A stretch of 64,000 nucleotides of DNA, taken from contig NC_065892.1 in the NCBI RefSeq assembly GCF_905147045.1, forward strand, positions 14,045,501 through 14,109,500, written 5' to 3'. Of this stretch, positions 48,580 through 58,612 are shown piece by piece; the first letter of the stretch is position 1; each line of letters begins with the position of its first letter. Below the pieces are notes generated by a model. The model was not told where the DNA came from, did not search any database, and saw nothing but the letters and a program-made list of their open reading frames with translations. The position numbers were made by a program, and so were the translations under genes. Source of the DNA: Nymphalis io. Lineage: Eukaryota; Arthropoda; Insecta; Lepidoptera; Nymphalidae.

Positions 48580-49605
48580 ATCATGACCACATGGAATGGT
48601 GGCAAGAACGCTGGCAACATTTTCCCGTTGAATCATAACTCGCCTGGCCGTAGTCGGTACGTCGCTCACAGTGGACCGCATAGGAATGTTGGGCTTGAGG
48701 GTCTCAATCTCAAAAACGGAGGCAGTCTTATTCCACGGTCCACGTCGAGGGACGTACCACCCTCGAGGGGCGTTTATCACCGTCCAGGGAACGGTGATTA
48801 AGGTGCAGGTCCACATGAAGTATCTGGGCCTGACTCTGGACGGAAAGATGGAGCTTCGGGCAGCATTTTGTCCAACTTGGCCCGAAGCTCATCAACGCTG
48901 CTGCTGCCTTAAGCCGGCTCCTACCAAATGTAGGAGGGCCGGAAACGCCATGCCAGCGATTATACGCCGGTGTTGTGCGGTCCATGGCTCTGTACGGTGA
49001 TCCCATCTGGGTGGACGCTCTCACCGCTCGGAACAAGGTTCTCTTGCGAAGACCGCAGAGAATCATAGCGGTGAGGGTGATACGCGGATATCGTACGGTG
49101 TCGTGGACAGCGGCAACACTTCTCGCGGGCGATCCACCTTGGGAGCTCCAGGCGGAGGTGCTCGCGGAAGTGTACCGGTTCCGGACGGAAGTGAGGTCGC
49201 GAAGCGACCGTCCAGGGTTGGAGGAGGTGCTGTGAATCAGGACTCTCGCCCAGCAAGCCCTGATTCGCAGGTGGGAGGAGGATCTGAGGTCCCCATCAGC
49301 AGGCCTGGCGACAGTGGAGGCGATCCGTCCGACCTTTCGCTGCTGAGCGTGATAAATGCCATGCTTGGTAGCGAAAGGTGCTGGATGGAGATGGTCTCCT
49401 TCTGCGAAAATGTCATGAAGAAGAAGGAGGCCACGAAGCGGGAGCGCGAGGAGAGTGCCTCCGCTGACCCGCTTCGCCGAAGAAGACCGGGGGGAAGACG
49501 TCGGTGCTATGCGCATCTTCTCCTCCCACCGGTGCCGGAGTGTCGCCGGGGCCAGAGGGTCTCCGTACCCCGAGTAACCCCTAGGATTTGGAGGCCTATA
49601 TAGGT
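48580..49605 (+). pseudogene. R1-clade LINE ORF2, C-terminal half, frameshifted and internally deleted
   Basis: Remnant of an R1-clade non-LTR retrotransposon (the group that includes site-specific rDNA elements). It is GC-rich against an AT-rich background. Recognisable in order: RIGMLGLRVSISKTEAVLFH (48.67 kb), HMKYLGLTLDGKME, SMALYGDPIWVDALTARNK, RRPQRIIAVRVIRGYRTVSW, AATLLAGDPPWELQAEVLAE (to 49.24 kb), then SVINAMLGSERCWMEMVSFC to 49.6 kb. At least three reading frames are used, so it is dead. The Cys/His zinc-finger segment expected between the last two blocks is absent. It lies outside rDNA. The tail is a TATAGG microsatellite at 49594-49620. Confidence 0.85.
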
Positions 49606-49619
49606 ATATAGGTATATAG

Positions 49620-50240
49620 ATTTTGATCAAAGGCCCGGCAGAAAGAAAACACAACGCGTATTTCAAGTACCTGGTACTACTCTAAGTACTTTGATAAAAA
49701 CTGATTATTTTTCGTATAAACATAACTTTTTACTGACAGCTTATTATTTTTTGTCTTGTACTATAAGTTACTCTCTGTTTAGTGGACTACAAGCCAACAT
49801 AGATCTCATTAGTGGTGAATATTTGGACCAATTTTCTTTGTCTTTATCCTTTAAAATGTACGATTATTACAATTTTAGGTAATTATTTGCAGTTAGTCTG
49901 TTACGATATTGCATATGGTATCCATCTTGTTTTTTGTCATCCAAAAAAAAATCCGTTACAGTACAACCGGACCTTTTACTAAATCGAAACCTTACCCTAA
50001 GGGAAGTTACAAGGAGTTCTTAATTTATGTTTAATGTTCATCTCACGGCCAAAAGAAACATCATTAGGGAGTAACGTGAATCGTTAGAAGAGCTCGTATA
50101 ATTTTGTGTATTATTTTAATATAAGAGATAATTAAAATAGCTATTTCATACAATTTTTGTTAAGTATTATTGTATTTGATTTTTTTTTATCCTTTTTTAT
50201 CTGACGGTAAATGGTTGTTCATCTCATCTCTAATGCGTAT
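49620..50240. other. Spacer between R1 remnant and LINE 3' fragment
   Basis: AT-rich. A 35-bp segment at 49796-49830 recurs at 50391-50425 (30 of 35 identical). Confidence 0.4.
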
Positions 50241-50244
50241 CCAA

Positions 50245-50350
50245 CCTTTTTTTTTCTCGCTGGAAAAACACATTTATGTGTTTCCCTCACATGAGATGGG
50301 GGGGGTATGTGGGACTCACCGGCGTTGAAGGCGCCGGAATACCCCCTAAA
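50245..50350 (-). mobile_element. LINE 3' end fragment with terminal hairpin
   Basis: On the - strand: AACGCCGGTGAGTCCCACAT, ACCCCCCCCATCTC, then a hairpin (50262-50285 on the + strand) and a poly-A run (T run 50247-50255). Same layout as 23.3-23.5 kb. Confidence 0.75.
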
Positions 50351-50775
50351 AAACAGTTATAATAGCTCAGAATATAATAGACTATTTTATGACATAGGTC
50401 TCGTTAGTGGTGAACCTTTGGACCAAGGTCCATACATTTTTGGCTATTCTCCTTTCAAAGCTACCTTTGTTTTGTAATGAAAAAAAAACGAATAAAGGAT
50501 TTAACTGCTTCACTCCGTAAATGTTCCATATTACAGTAAATTCAAGTCATAAAACAAATACAAAATAAAATCAAAAAGAACTAAGCATAAAAGGTTAGGT
50601 TAGAATAAAACGAGCACAGAAAGAAGAGAGATAAATAAGTATTTCTTTAAATTGTCTTTGTGATATAGCAGTAGATCTCGTGCTATCTTAATGAATAAAA
50701 AAGAATTAAGTTCTGCATTCCTCTGAAAACAATGATGCTTCCCTATAAAAGTTCTGTAATTATTAATAATGTATA

Positions 50776-51039
50776 TGTCGTAGAAAAAATAATATTTTTA
50801 ATTAAAAGTAGCTGAATTGATTATTAAATGAACGCGGTGACTTGTTTCGTTGTTGAAGTCACGTGGACAAAGTCGTGTTGGGGAGTGGGGTGACTGTTTA
50901 TAAAAACGAGAAATGGGGGGTTGCGTTTGAGAAACCGACCAGTCCACACCTCCAAGGCGAAACTGTCGGTTTACCTATTTAGTACCTAATTATACTTGTG
51001 TATTGTGATCTGTAACAATAAATCCTTGTTATACCTACA
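50776..51039 (+). repeat. Ty3/gypsy 5' LTR
   Basis: TGTCGT...CCTACA, about 264 bp, matching 57636-57916 over its length apart from small indels (including an 11-bp insertion near ACTTGCATTCG in the other copy). It contains AATAAA about 20 bp before its end, as expected for an LTR polyadenylation signal. The exact ends are inferred from TG/CA rules. Confidence 0.8.
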
Positions 51040-51066
51040 TTAAGTTATTATTGATACAATATCGTG

Positions 51067-51458
51067 ATGGACCCCGTACCACCGAATTTAGAAGAAGACA
51101 GCTCTATCGCTCAGCCACCGCTGCCGCCGTCATCAGAAGTGGGATCTGAATCCCACTGGCGCACAATGTTCGAGATTCAGCAGAGAAATATGATGCAATT
51201 GATTGAAGCTATTCGAACACCAGTATCGTCACCGAAGATTTCTCTGCCGGAATTCAACCCAGAGCAACCAGATGCTGATCCACGTGCTTGGTGTGCTACG
51301 ATTGATATCTGCGTTAATGAACGTCCACTGGAAGGTGCATCGCTCATCATAGCTCTCAGTAAGGCACTGAAGGGCAGCGCCTCGTCGTGGCTGTCACAAA
51401 TCTCCCATGCGGGTATGACTTGGCAACACTTTCGTGACCTGTTTCTCGCACGCTACGA
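51067..51458 (+). pseudogene. Ty3/gypsy gag, 5' part (interrupted by a LINE)
   Basis: N-terminal gag of a Ty3/gypsy retrotransposon, which would form the particle shell. The frame starts MDPVPPNLEEDSS very close after the LTR, and includes a typical capsid region (ISLPEFNPEQPDADPRAWC, IIALSKALKGSASSWLSQI). It stays open to the LINE insertion at 51459, then resumes at about 54105. Confidence 0.85.
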
Positions 51459-54104
51459 TTTTTTTTTTTTTTATATGCCCCGGGATGGCAAATGACTCTA
51501 CTCCACCTGATGGTAAGTGGTAGTAGAGTCCAAACGCGACGACGGCCAGTACAGTCGGGAAGAATGTTCTGTACTAGCCGTCCCCGCCTTGCCGGCCCGC
51601 AAGATGCCTCTTCACGCCTCGTTTGAAGGAACCCGGGTTGTAAGAGGAGGGGAACACGTGAGCTGGTAAGGAATTCCATTCTTTGGTAGTGCGACAAAGA
51701 AAGGAGTTGCCAAATTTCTTTGTGCGCGATGGAATTGATGTCACAGTTAGGCGGTGACATCGAGAACCAGCTCACGTGGACTTAAGAAGGAAGGGGGAAG
51801 CAGGAATTAAAGAGAATAATTCCTCAGAGCACTCGCCGTGATACAGACGATAGAAAGCGCTCAGTGCTGCTATCTCGCGACGCAATTGTAAAGGTTCAAG
51901 GGTGTTTGTGACCTTTACGTCGCCAATAATGCGTACTGCACGTCGTTGCAACCGGTCCAAGGCCTCCATTAGGTACTTAGCGGAGCCATCCCAAAGGTGC
52001 GAGCAATATTCAACGCAAGACCGTACCTGTGTTTTGTATAACAGGCACAGTTGTTGTGGCGTGAAAAAACGCCGCACCTTGTTCAGAACTCCGAGTTTTC
52101 GTGAAGCTGTTTTTATAATAGCCTCGATGTAATCCCTTGGACTAAGGTCGCAGCGAACGTCCATCCCCAGCATGGCGATTTTGCTTTGTATCATCAGCGG
52201 TGTGCCACAGAGGGAGGGATGAGGGTAAAATGGTGACTTTTTCGCTGTGAGAGCGCACACCTGTGTTTTCTTGGCATTAAACTCAACAAGATTATCAGAA
52301 CCCCATTTGGCGATGAGCTCTAATGTCCTATCGAGTTCAATAACAAGATTCTCCCGCCTCTCCTCAGTTTCCGCCCGCCCAGTCACTGCGCGTCCGTGGT
52401 ATCCACCATGCACTGTACTATCATCTGCATAGCAATGTATGTTCCCAAGGGAGAGCATATCATTGATATGCAAAAGAAAGAGCGTGGGAGATAGCACAGA
52501 TCCCTGGGGGACGCCAGCATTCACTACATAGAATTGTGAAGCGCAACCATCTATTAAAACACGAAGGCTACGCTTGTGTAGGAAGCTGGCAATCCAGGTG
52601 CATAGCTGAGCAGGCAGACCATATGCCGGTAGCTTGGAGAGAAGACTTCTGTGCCAGACCCTGTCGAAAGCCTTGGAGATATCGAGGCTGACAGCCAACG
52701 ATTCTCCATGCTTGTCGATAGCTTCACCCCAGAGGTGCGTTACGTACGCTAGAAGATCACCTGTGGACCGTTTTGGTCGAAACCCGTACTGACGATCATT
52801 AATTAGACAGTGATCTTCTAGGTAATGGATCAGTTGGTTGTTTAAAATCCGTTCCATCACCTTACAAAGTACTGAGGTGATAGCTATTGGCCGATAATTT
52901 GCCGGGTCAGACCGATCCCCTTTTTTGGGAACCGCTTGCACATTAGCTCTTCTCCAAGCCTCCGGCACACATCCCGAAGAGAGAGAAAGTTGGAACAGGC
53001 GCGTTAACACAGGAGACAGCTCCGCCGCGCACTTCTTCAGCACAATGGCTGGTATTCCATCGGGACCGCTAGCTTTCCGTATATCGAGTGATTGCAGCTC
53101 CGCACGCACATCACGTTGCCTGATTTTGATGTCAGGCATCGTGTGGCCACATGAAGGTATTGTTGGTGGCTGCGCACTACAATCATCGATCACAGAGTTG
53201 TCGGCAAAGAGTTTAGCCAGGAGGTCGGCTTTCTCCTGCGGACTGTGAGCTAGCGATCCGTCCGGATTTCTGAGCGGTGGCAGCGAAGGTTGGCAGAAAT
53301 TGTTTTGCACAGACTTGGTCAGACGCCAGAAGCTACGGGAGCCCCTAGGATGCGAAATAAGGTCATGACCAATCTGTACAATGCGCTGTGCATCCGCTCT
53401 CGTGTATGCCTTCCTACAGGACTTGGAATTTTTATTGTAGTTTGCTTTCAGTGAGTCAATGTTAGACGCCCCGCTAATGCAGCCGTTGATCCACTTGCGA
53501 TATGCCGCCTGCTTAGATGATACAGCGTCGGCACATTCACGCGTGAACCAACGGTTACGCGTACCCCTATTGATGAGATCTGAGCTAGGAATGTAGTATT
53601 CCATTCCTAACATGATCTCATCAGCAACAGCAGCGGCACTAGCTGTCGGGTCATTCCCACTGAAGCAACGTTCCTTCCAAGGGACTGACGCATAGTAATC
53701 GCGCATACCGTCCCAATCTGCCGACTTATAGTGCCAAACGCGACGTTTGCATACCGCTGATGGCGGCAGCTTGGCCTGTGGCACTTTGGTAGATATAAGG
53801 CCGTGATCCGAAGAACCAAGTGGAGCTTGAACCACAACCTGATATTCCACCGGGTGAGAAGTCAGCAGAAGATCCAGTAGAGAAGGCGCTTGCCCATCAA
53901 TGTCTGGGATCCTGGTGGGCTGATCAACCAGTTGGGTCAAGTCGTGTGTGAGAGCAAAAGCATGAGCAGTTCTTCCAGCATGGTCAGTTTTGAGGGATTT
54001 CAACCATGATTCATGGTGAGCATTAAAATCCCCCAAAAACACCAATTCCGCGTTAGGAAACTGCTCTTGCGCAGCATCTGCCACCCGACAAAGATGGTCG
54101 AATT
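51459..54104 (-). mobile_element. CR1/Jockey-type LINE copy 2, inserted into gypsy gag
   Basis: Longer copy of the 8-kb LINE on the - strand, with a 14-base poly-A (T run 51459-51472), the same 3' stem-loop (51495-51529), and a 5' truncation inside the endonuclease. The gag frame continues on both sides, so this is a clean insertion; at most the trinucleotide ATT is shared at the two junctions, so no clear TSD is visible. Confidence 0.9.
51772..54104 (-). pseudogene. LINE ORF2: endonuclease C-terminal part plus reverse transcriptase
   Basis: The frame begins inside the apurinic-like endonuclease, keeping GDFNAHHESWL and the SDHGLI motif near its C terminus, followed by the linker and the reverse transcriptase: RKASGPDGIP, NYRPIAITS, QYGFRPKRSTGDLLAY, SLDISKAFDRVWH, GVPQGSVLSPTLF and catalytic YADD. 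It stays open for about 780 codons, with stop codon TGA at 51772-51774 where copy 1 has CGA (Arg), i.e. a C-to-T change at a CpG; this removes the last 50 or so residues. Nearly identical to copy 1 over the shared part, so both are recent. Confidence 0.9.
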
Positions 54105-54921
54105 CCACGGAAACACTTGCTGCAACGCTTATCGGTGTGAATAATGGCAAGCCGAAGGATGGTGAATGCCTCGCAGCATATGCAAGCCGTGTGATGACGT
54201 CGCTGTTGACTAGATGGAAGGATTTAAGTCACGAAGAAATCGCTACGTCATATGTGCTGGCTCATATTGCCCAGTTCGATTCGCGTCTATATACGATATT
54301 ACGACACGTAACAAATTACTGCAAGAAGTGAAGGCAAGTGCAAGTTTGAAACGGAAATACGACCGGAACAGTGGATCGGTCGTACGAACGGACGGATCGG
54401 ATGTGAAACGCTTCAAGTCGCAGAATACTAGTGCTACATTCAAGTGTCATAATTGTGGTAGACTAGAACATAAAGCGGTTGACTGTCGTTCCAAATTCAT
54501 CAAACCAACTGTGCCTTCCGCCAATAAGGGACTTCCGACATCGACGGTTACACCTGGAACCAGTAAACAAGTGATTTGTTTTCGTTGCGGCGAAAGCGGA
54601 TACATAGCGTCCAACTGTCATCGTGGTAACGCGGGCGCAAGCTCGCGCGACTCCGCCTCAGTGGGCCGTGCTGGCTATAGCAGTGGAAGCGGAGCTGTAG
54701 CGGAGCGACGCGCGGATGTCTGTACAGTGGCAGGCGTTTGTGGAAATTTACAACAGTCCGGTGAGTCGTACTATTTTTATTTTGATTCCGGTGCCGAATG
54801 CTCTCTCGTTAAACAAGCCGTAACTTCTAGGGGAACTGCTAGGGGAACGTACATTCGCGATTATTCGTATACAGGGTATAGGTTACGCTCATGTCGATTG
54901 TACAGAACAAATTCTTTGTGA
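54105..54921 (+). pseudogene. Ty3/gypsy gag 3' part, nucleocapsid and protease start
   Basis: Continuation of gag, with a frameshift near 54330. Two CCHC zinc knuckles (CHNCGRLEHKAVDC and CFRCGESGYIASNC) bind element RNA; downstream FDSGAECSLV carries the aspartic protease DSG active site. The frame breaks again just after the protease active site, so the polyprotein cannot be made from this copy. Confidence 0.85.
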
Positions 54922-54925
54922 CGTA

Positions 54926-56038
54926 TTGATTGGTGATAGTCGTTTATCGATTTCATTTCATGTGTTGCCCGATAATTGTTTAAAATATGACGTAATGATT
55001 GGTCGAGAAATTTTAAAACGAGGATTTATAGTTAGCATGTCTGAGTCGCCTCTTGTTATCTCTAAACAAAAATCTGTTGCTACCTGTACTTACGAACCAG
55101 AATCCATGTACAGTCTTGACGATATCGACACAGATATTCAGAATAAGGAACCTCTGTTGTCTTTGCTTAAGGAATTTTCTCACGCTTTTGTTGATAGTTT
55201 ACCCCGCACGCGTGTCACATCTGGTGAACTAATAATTAGACTTCAAGACCCGAATCGTACTGTTTATCGTAGGCCTTACAGGCTCAGTCCAGACGAAAGG
55301 CAGATAGTACGTTCTAAGGTTAGAGAGCTTATGGAAGCTAACATTATTCGCCCCAGTCAGTCCCCATTCGCGAGTCCTATACTACTTGTGAAGAAGCGTG
55401 ACGGTTCTGATCGTATGGTGGTGGACTATCGCGAACTGAACTCTAACACAGTGCCTGATAGGTTCCCTTTGCCTCTCATAGCAGACCAAGTGGCTCGATT
55501 GTCTGGAGCTAGCTTTTATACATGCTTAGACTGCGCTAGTGGCTTTAATCAAATACCCATTACGGATCCTGATAGTATTGAGCGTACCGCTTTTATTACA
55601 CCTGATGGGCAGTTTGAGTACCTTGCAATGCCTTTTGGTTTACGTAACGCACCAAGTGTTTTTCAAAGAGCGGTATCTAGTGCTTTGGGGGACCTAGTCT
55701 TCTCATATGTAGTACTGTACCTTGATGATATCTTTATACCATCAGTCTCTGAGGATCAGGGCCTTTGTAGGCTACGTGAGGTGTTAGAAGAGGCTTTGAC
55801 TAAAGCTGGATTTTCTTTGAACATTTCGAAGTGTTCTTTTCTAAAGCGTAATGTTGAATTCCTGGGCTATGATATCACTGCAGGTGAGCTTAGATCGAAC
55901 CCTAGAAAGATAGAAGCTCTGACTAAATTACCTCCCCCTCAGAATATTCATGAGCTTAGACAATTCATTGGCCTTGCTTCATACTTTCGCAAGTTTCTGC
56001 CATTCTGTTCCAGAAAGCAGATGATCAGTTACTTGTAG
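54926..56038 (+). pseudogene. Ty3/gypsy pol: protease end and reverse transcriptase
   Basis: Contains the linker to RT, KRDGSDRMVVDYRELN, the FYTCLDCASGFNQIPI palm motif, the LRNAPSVFQRAV motif and catalytic YLDD, then FLGYDITAGELRSNP and ends abruptly after the start of the thumb (YFRKFLPF). An internal deletion at about 56010 joins it out of frame to RNase H sequence. Confidence 0.88.
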
Positions 56039-56414
56039 TCGAGTACTTTAGTAAGCGAATTGCGAAAGCCGAGTCAAAGTACCACTCTTATGAGTTGGAG
56101 ACTCTAGCTGTAGTAAACGCGGTGAAGCATTTTAGACACTATTTACAGGGTAGGCATTTTGAGGTTGTTACTGACAGTAATTCATTGAAGGCTTCACGAA
56201 ATAAAGTTGATATAACACCACGGGTGCATCGTTGGTGGGCTTTTCTCCAAGCATTTGATTTTCAAATTAGGTATCGTGAGGGACGTCGTATGGCTCATGT
56301 CGATTTCCTTTCGCGAAATGCTTTACCATCTCCTGATTCTCCCAGTTTTTCAAAGGTCGAACAAAAACGCGTTGATCTTGCAACCTTGTCGGATAACTGG
56401 TTGCAGCTAGCGTG
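56012..56414 (+). pseudogene. Ty3/gypsy pol: RNase H C-terminal part
   Basis: Reads YFSKRIAKAESKYHSYELE, then TDSNSLKASRNK and RVHRWWAFLQAFDFQIRYRE, the end of a gypsy RNase H. The N-terminal half, with its first catalytic aspartate, is missing because of the deletion at about 56010. A second deletion at about 56412 follows DNWLQLA. Confidence 0.85.
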
Positions 56415-57137
56415 ATTAAGGCTCTAAAATCTAGTGTATCCTTATTTGGTGCTCCAACACGAATTATTGCTGATCAAGGTCAATGTTTTGCCAGTAAAGA
56501 TTTCAAAGATTTCTGTGAGAGTCACGGTATTTCCTTACACTTAATCGCTACGGGATCAAGTCGTGCCAACGGCCAAGTTGAAAGGGTGATGAGCACATTA
56601 AAAGGTATGTTGACTTCGGTAGAGGCGTCTGATAGGTCTTGGCAGGAAGCATTAGAGGATGTACAACTAGCTTTAAATTGTTCTGTTCATCGTGTAACTG
56701 GAGCTAGTCCACTCGAACTTATGATAGGGCGTGTAGCTAGACCATTAAATCTTTTGACTATTGATGATACGGAACCGGATATAGACATTAACAAAACAAG
56801 AGAGCAAGCGGCTAGGAACATAGAAAAGAGTGCGAGTTACGACAAAATTAGATTTGATAAAAATAAGGCTAAAATTGTAAAGTTTGACATTGGTGACTTG
56901 GTCTTAATTCAAAACGAAGAGAGAAATCAAACTAAGCTAGATCCTAAATACAAAGGACCGTTTAAAGTTGTGGAATTGCTTGAAGGTGATCGCTATCTGT
57001 TAAAACAGTTGTCTGGTAATAGAACCTATAAATATGCTCACGACCGTTTACGAAAGATTCCTCATACTGATATACCGGCTGAGTTAGATTTGTTTAATGT
57101 GGATGATGGTGATGCGGGAACCGCCACCAGTAAATAG
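56412..57137 (+). pseudogene. Ty3/gypsy pol: integrase C-terminal two-thirds
   Basis: Begins mid-catalytic core: RIIADQGQCFASKDF provides the second Asp and SSRANGQVERV the Glu of the DDE triad; the HHCC zinc domain and the first Asp are deleted. The C-terminal domain (FDIGDLVLIQNEERN, KYKGPFKVVELLEGDRY) is intact to the TAG stop. Confidence 0.88.
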
Positions 57138-57635
57138 AACACATACCATGGCTATTTGGTCGCACTGCACGCACTAGTCTGTAGTCGTAACTGCAACTCG
57201 CTCGGGTTGTTCAGGGCGCGATGGGAAGCTAGTGGTGTGGCGGGGACCCGGGTCTCGTAGGAGACTATTGTTGTGTCGGTCATGTATTGACCTGGGACTC
57301 GTAGAGTCTAGATGAAGAGTTGGTCGTATCACATGAGGTGATGACGATATGGTCGTATCACATGAGGTGATGACGATATGGGTGGCAATAGTAGTTGCCA
57401 CTAGCTGCTGAGTCAGCCGGGCCATGAGCGTTGTATGTGATCTTACTGTATCAATAAAACTTTATTTTTTTTTAATGACAGTTAGAGGAACCTTTCGTTG
57501 GTAGGTTTTTTTTTGTGGTGAATAAACAATGTAATTTCACGTTACGGTCAGGTTGGCCGAGATTTTAAAAATGCTTCAAACTTGATTGTCTTGTTACAGA
57601 TAAACACGAGGGCGTGTAACTCGTCAGGTTGGCCG
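57138..57635 (+). other. Gypsy 3' untranslated region with 29-bp tandem duplication
   Basis: GC-richer DNA between the pol stop and the downstream LTR. A 29-bp unit is perfectly duplicated at 57322-57350 and 57351-57379. CAGGTTGGCCG occurs at 57548 and 57624. No ORF is assigned. Confidence 0.6.
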
Positions 57636-57916
57636 TGTCGTGGAAAAACAATATTTTTAATTAAAAGTAGCTGAATTGACTATAGTAGTAACGGGTAAAC
57701 GCGGTGACTTCTTTTGTTGTTGAAGTCACGTGGACAGAGTCGTGTTGGGGAGTGGGGTGACTGTTTATAAAAACACTTGCATTCGAGAAATGGGGGGTTG
57801 CGTTTGAGAAACCGACCAGTCCACACCTCCAAGGCGAAACTGTCGGTTTACCTATTTAGTACCTAATTATACTTGTGTATTGTGATCTGTAACAATAAAT
57901 CCTTGTCATACCTACA
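57636..57916 (+). repeat. Ty3/gypsy downstream LTR
   Basis: TGTCGT...CCTACA, about 281 bp, matching the 5' LTR. Unlike a normal 3' LTR it continues directly into a second copy of the leader and gag start. Confidence 0.8.
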
Positions 57917-57942
57917 TTAAGTTATTATTGATACAATATCGT

Positions 57943-58011
57943 GATGGACGCCGTACCACCGAATTTAGAAGGAGACAGCTCTATCGCTCAGCCACCGCTG
58001 CCGCCGTCATT
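57943..58011 (+). pseudogene. Second gag start after the downstream LTR
   Basis: ATGGACGCCGTACCACCG... repeats the first 23 or so codons of gag (MDAVPPNLEGDSS and following), then breaks off at a TA microsatellite. Together with the LTR this forms a head-to-tail unit. Confidence 0.88.
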
Positions 58012-58017
58012 TACAAT

Positions 58018-58039
58018 AAAAATTATATATATATATATA

Positions 58040-58089
<50 letters not shown>

Positions 58090-58170
58090 TTATATATAAA
58101 AATTAAATTATATATATATATATATAATTTATAAATTAAATTATATATATATATATATATATATAATTTA
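58018..58170. repeat. (TA)n microsatellite with internal AATT/AAATT interruptions
   Basis: About 150 bp of almost pure TA, self-complementary throughout, marking the junction between the gypsy fragment and the LTR-like repeat. The apparent open frame is low complexity. Confidence 0.9.
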
Positions 58171-58182
58171 ATTTATTATTAT

Positions 58183-58392
58183 TCGGTTAAGTTAGTTATG
58201 CTATTTGTCGGTAGATGGCGTTAACCAAAAGAGTCTCAATTCTGAATCGCGCTGGCCAGAACCCAAGATAAAACCATAAAGTGTTTAAAAATGTTATATT
58301 TTTTTGTCTTTCAATACAGTTATATATTTCAAGGTGTGTTTTAATTTATCGTGTTAAGTAGTAAATAATATATCAATTGTGTTAAGTGAACA
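58183..58392 (+). repeat. LTR-like repeat, + orientation (left arm of an inverted pair)
   Basis: The 45 bp at 58186-58230 are an exact reverse complement of 59286-59330; a second matching block ends with GTGTTAAGTGAACA at 58379-58392. The unit has the look of a BEL/Pao LTR (end TGAACA), about 210 bp, with an extra 125 bp relative to the right arm. Its first bases are degraded against the microsatellite. Confidence 0.75.
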
Positions 58393-58612
58393 GTTTGATT
58401 GTTCCTAAGTTTCACAAACAGCGAAGTCATCATAAAATATGTGCAAAATTTAAATAGGATTCTAATTTTGTGTTTTTACATTTATAATTCAAAATTGTAT
58501 TAAAAGTAGTTTCATTACATTGGCCAAAATATAACATTTATTTTGTTATATTCGTGTATTTAAGCTCTGTGTCATCTATACGAGATTTTTCTATTTAATA
58601 GGATTTTCGTTA

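Noticed and set aside
51902..53248. Several + strand frames across the LINE at 51.5-54.1 kb
   Set aside because: Antisense shadows of the LINE reverse transcriptase.
57928..58134. 68-codon frame ending in Tyr-Ile repeats
   Set aside because: It reads through the second gag start out of frame and then the TA microsatellite.
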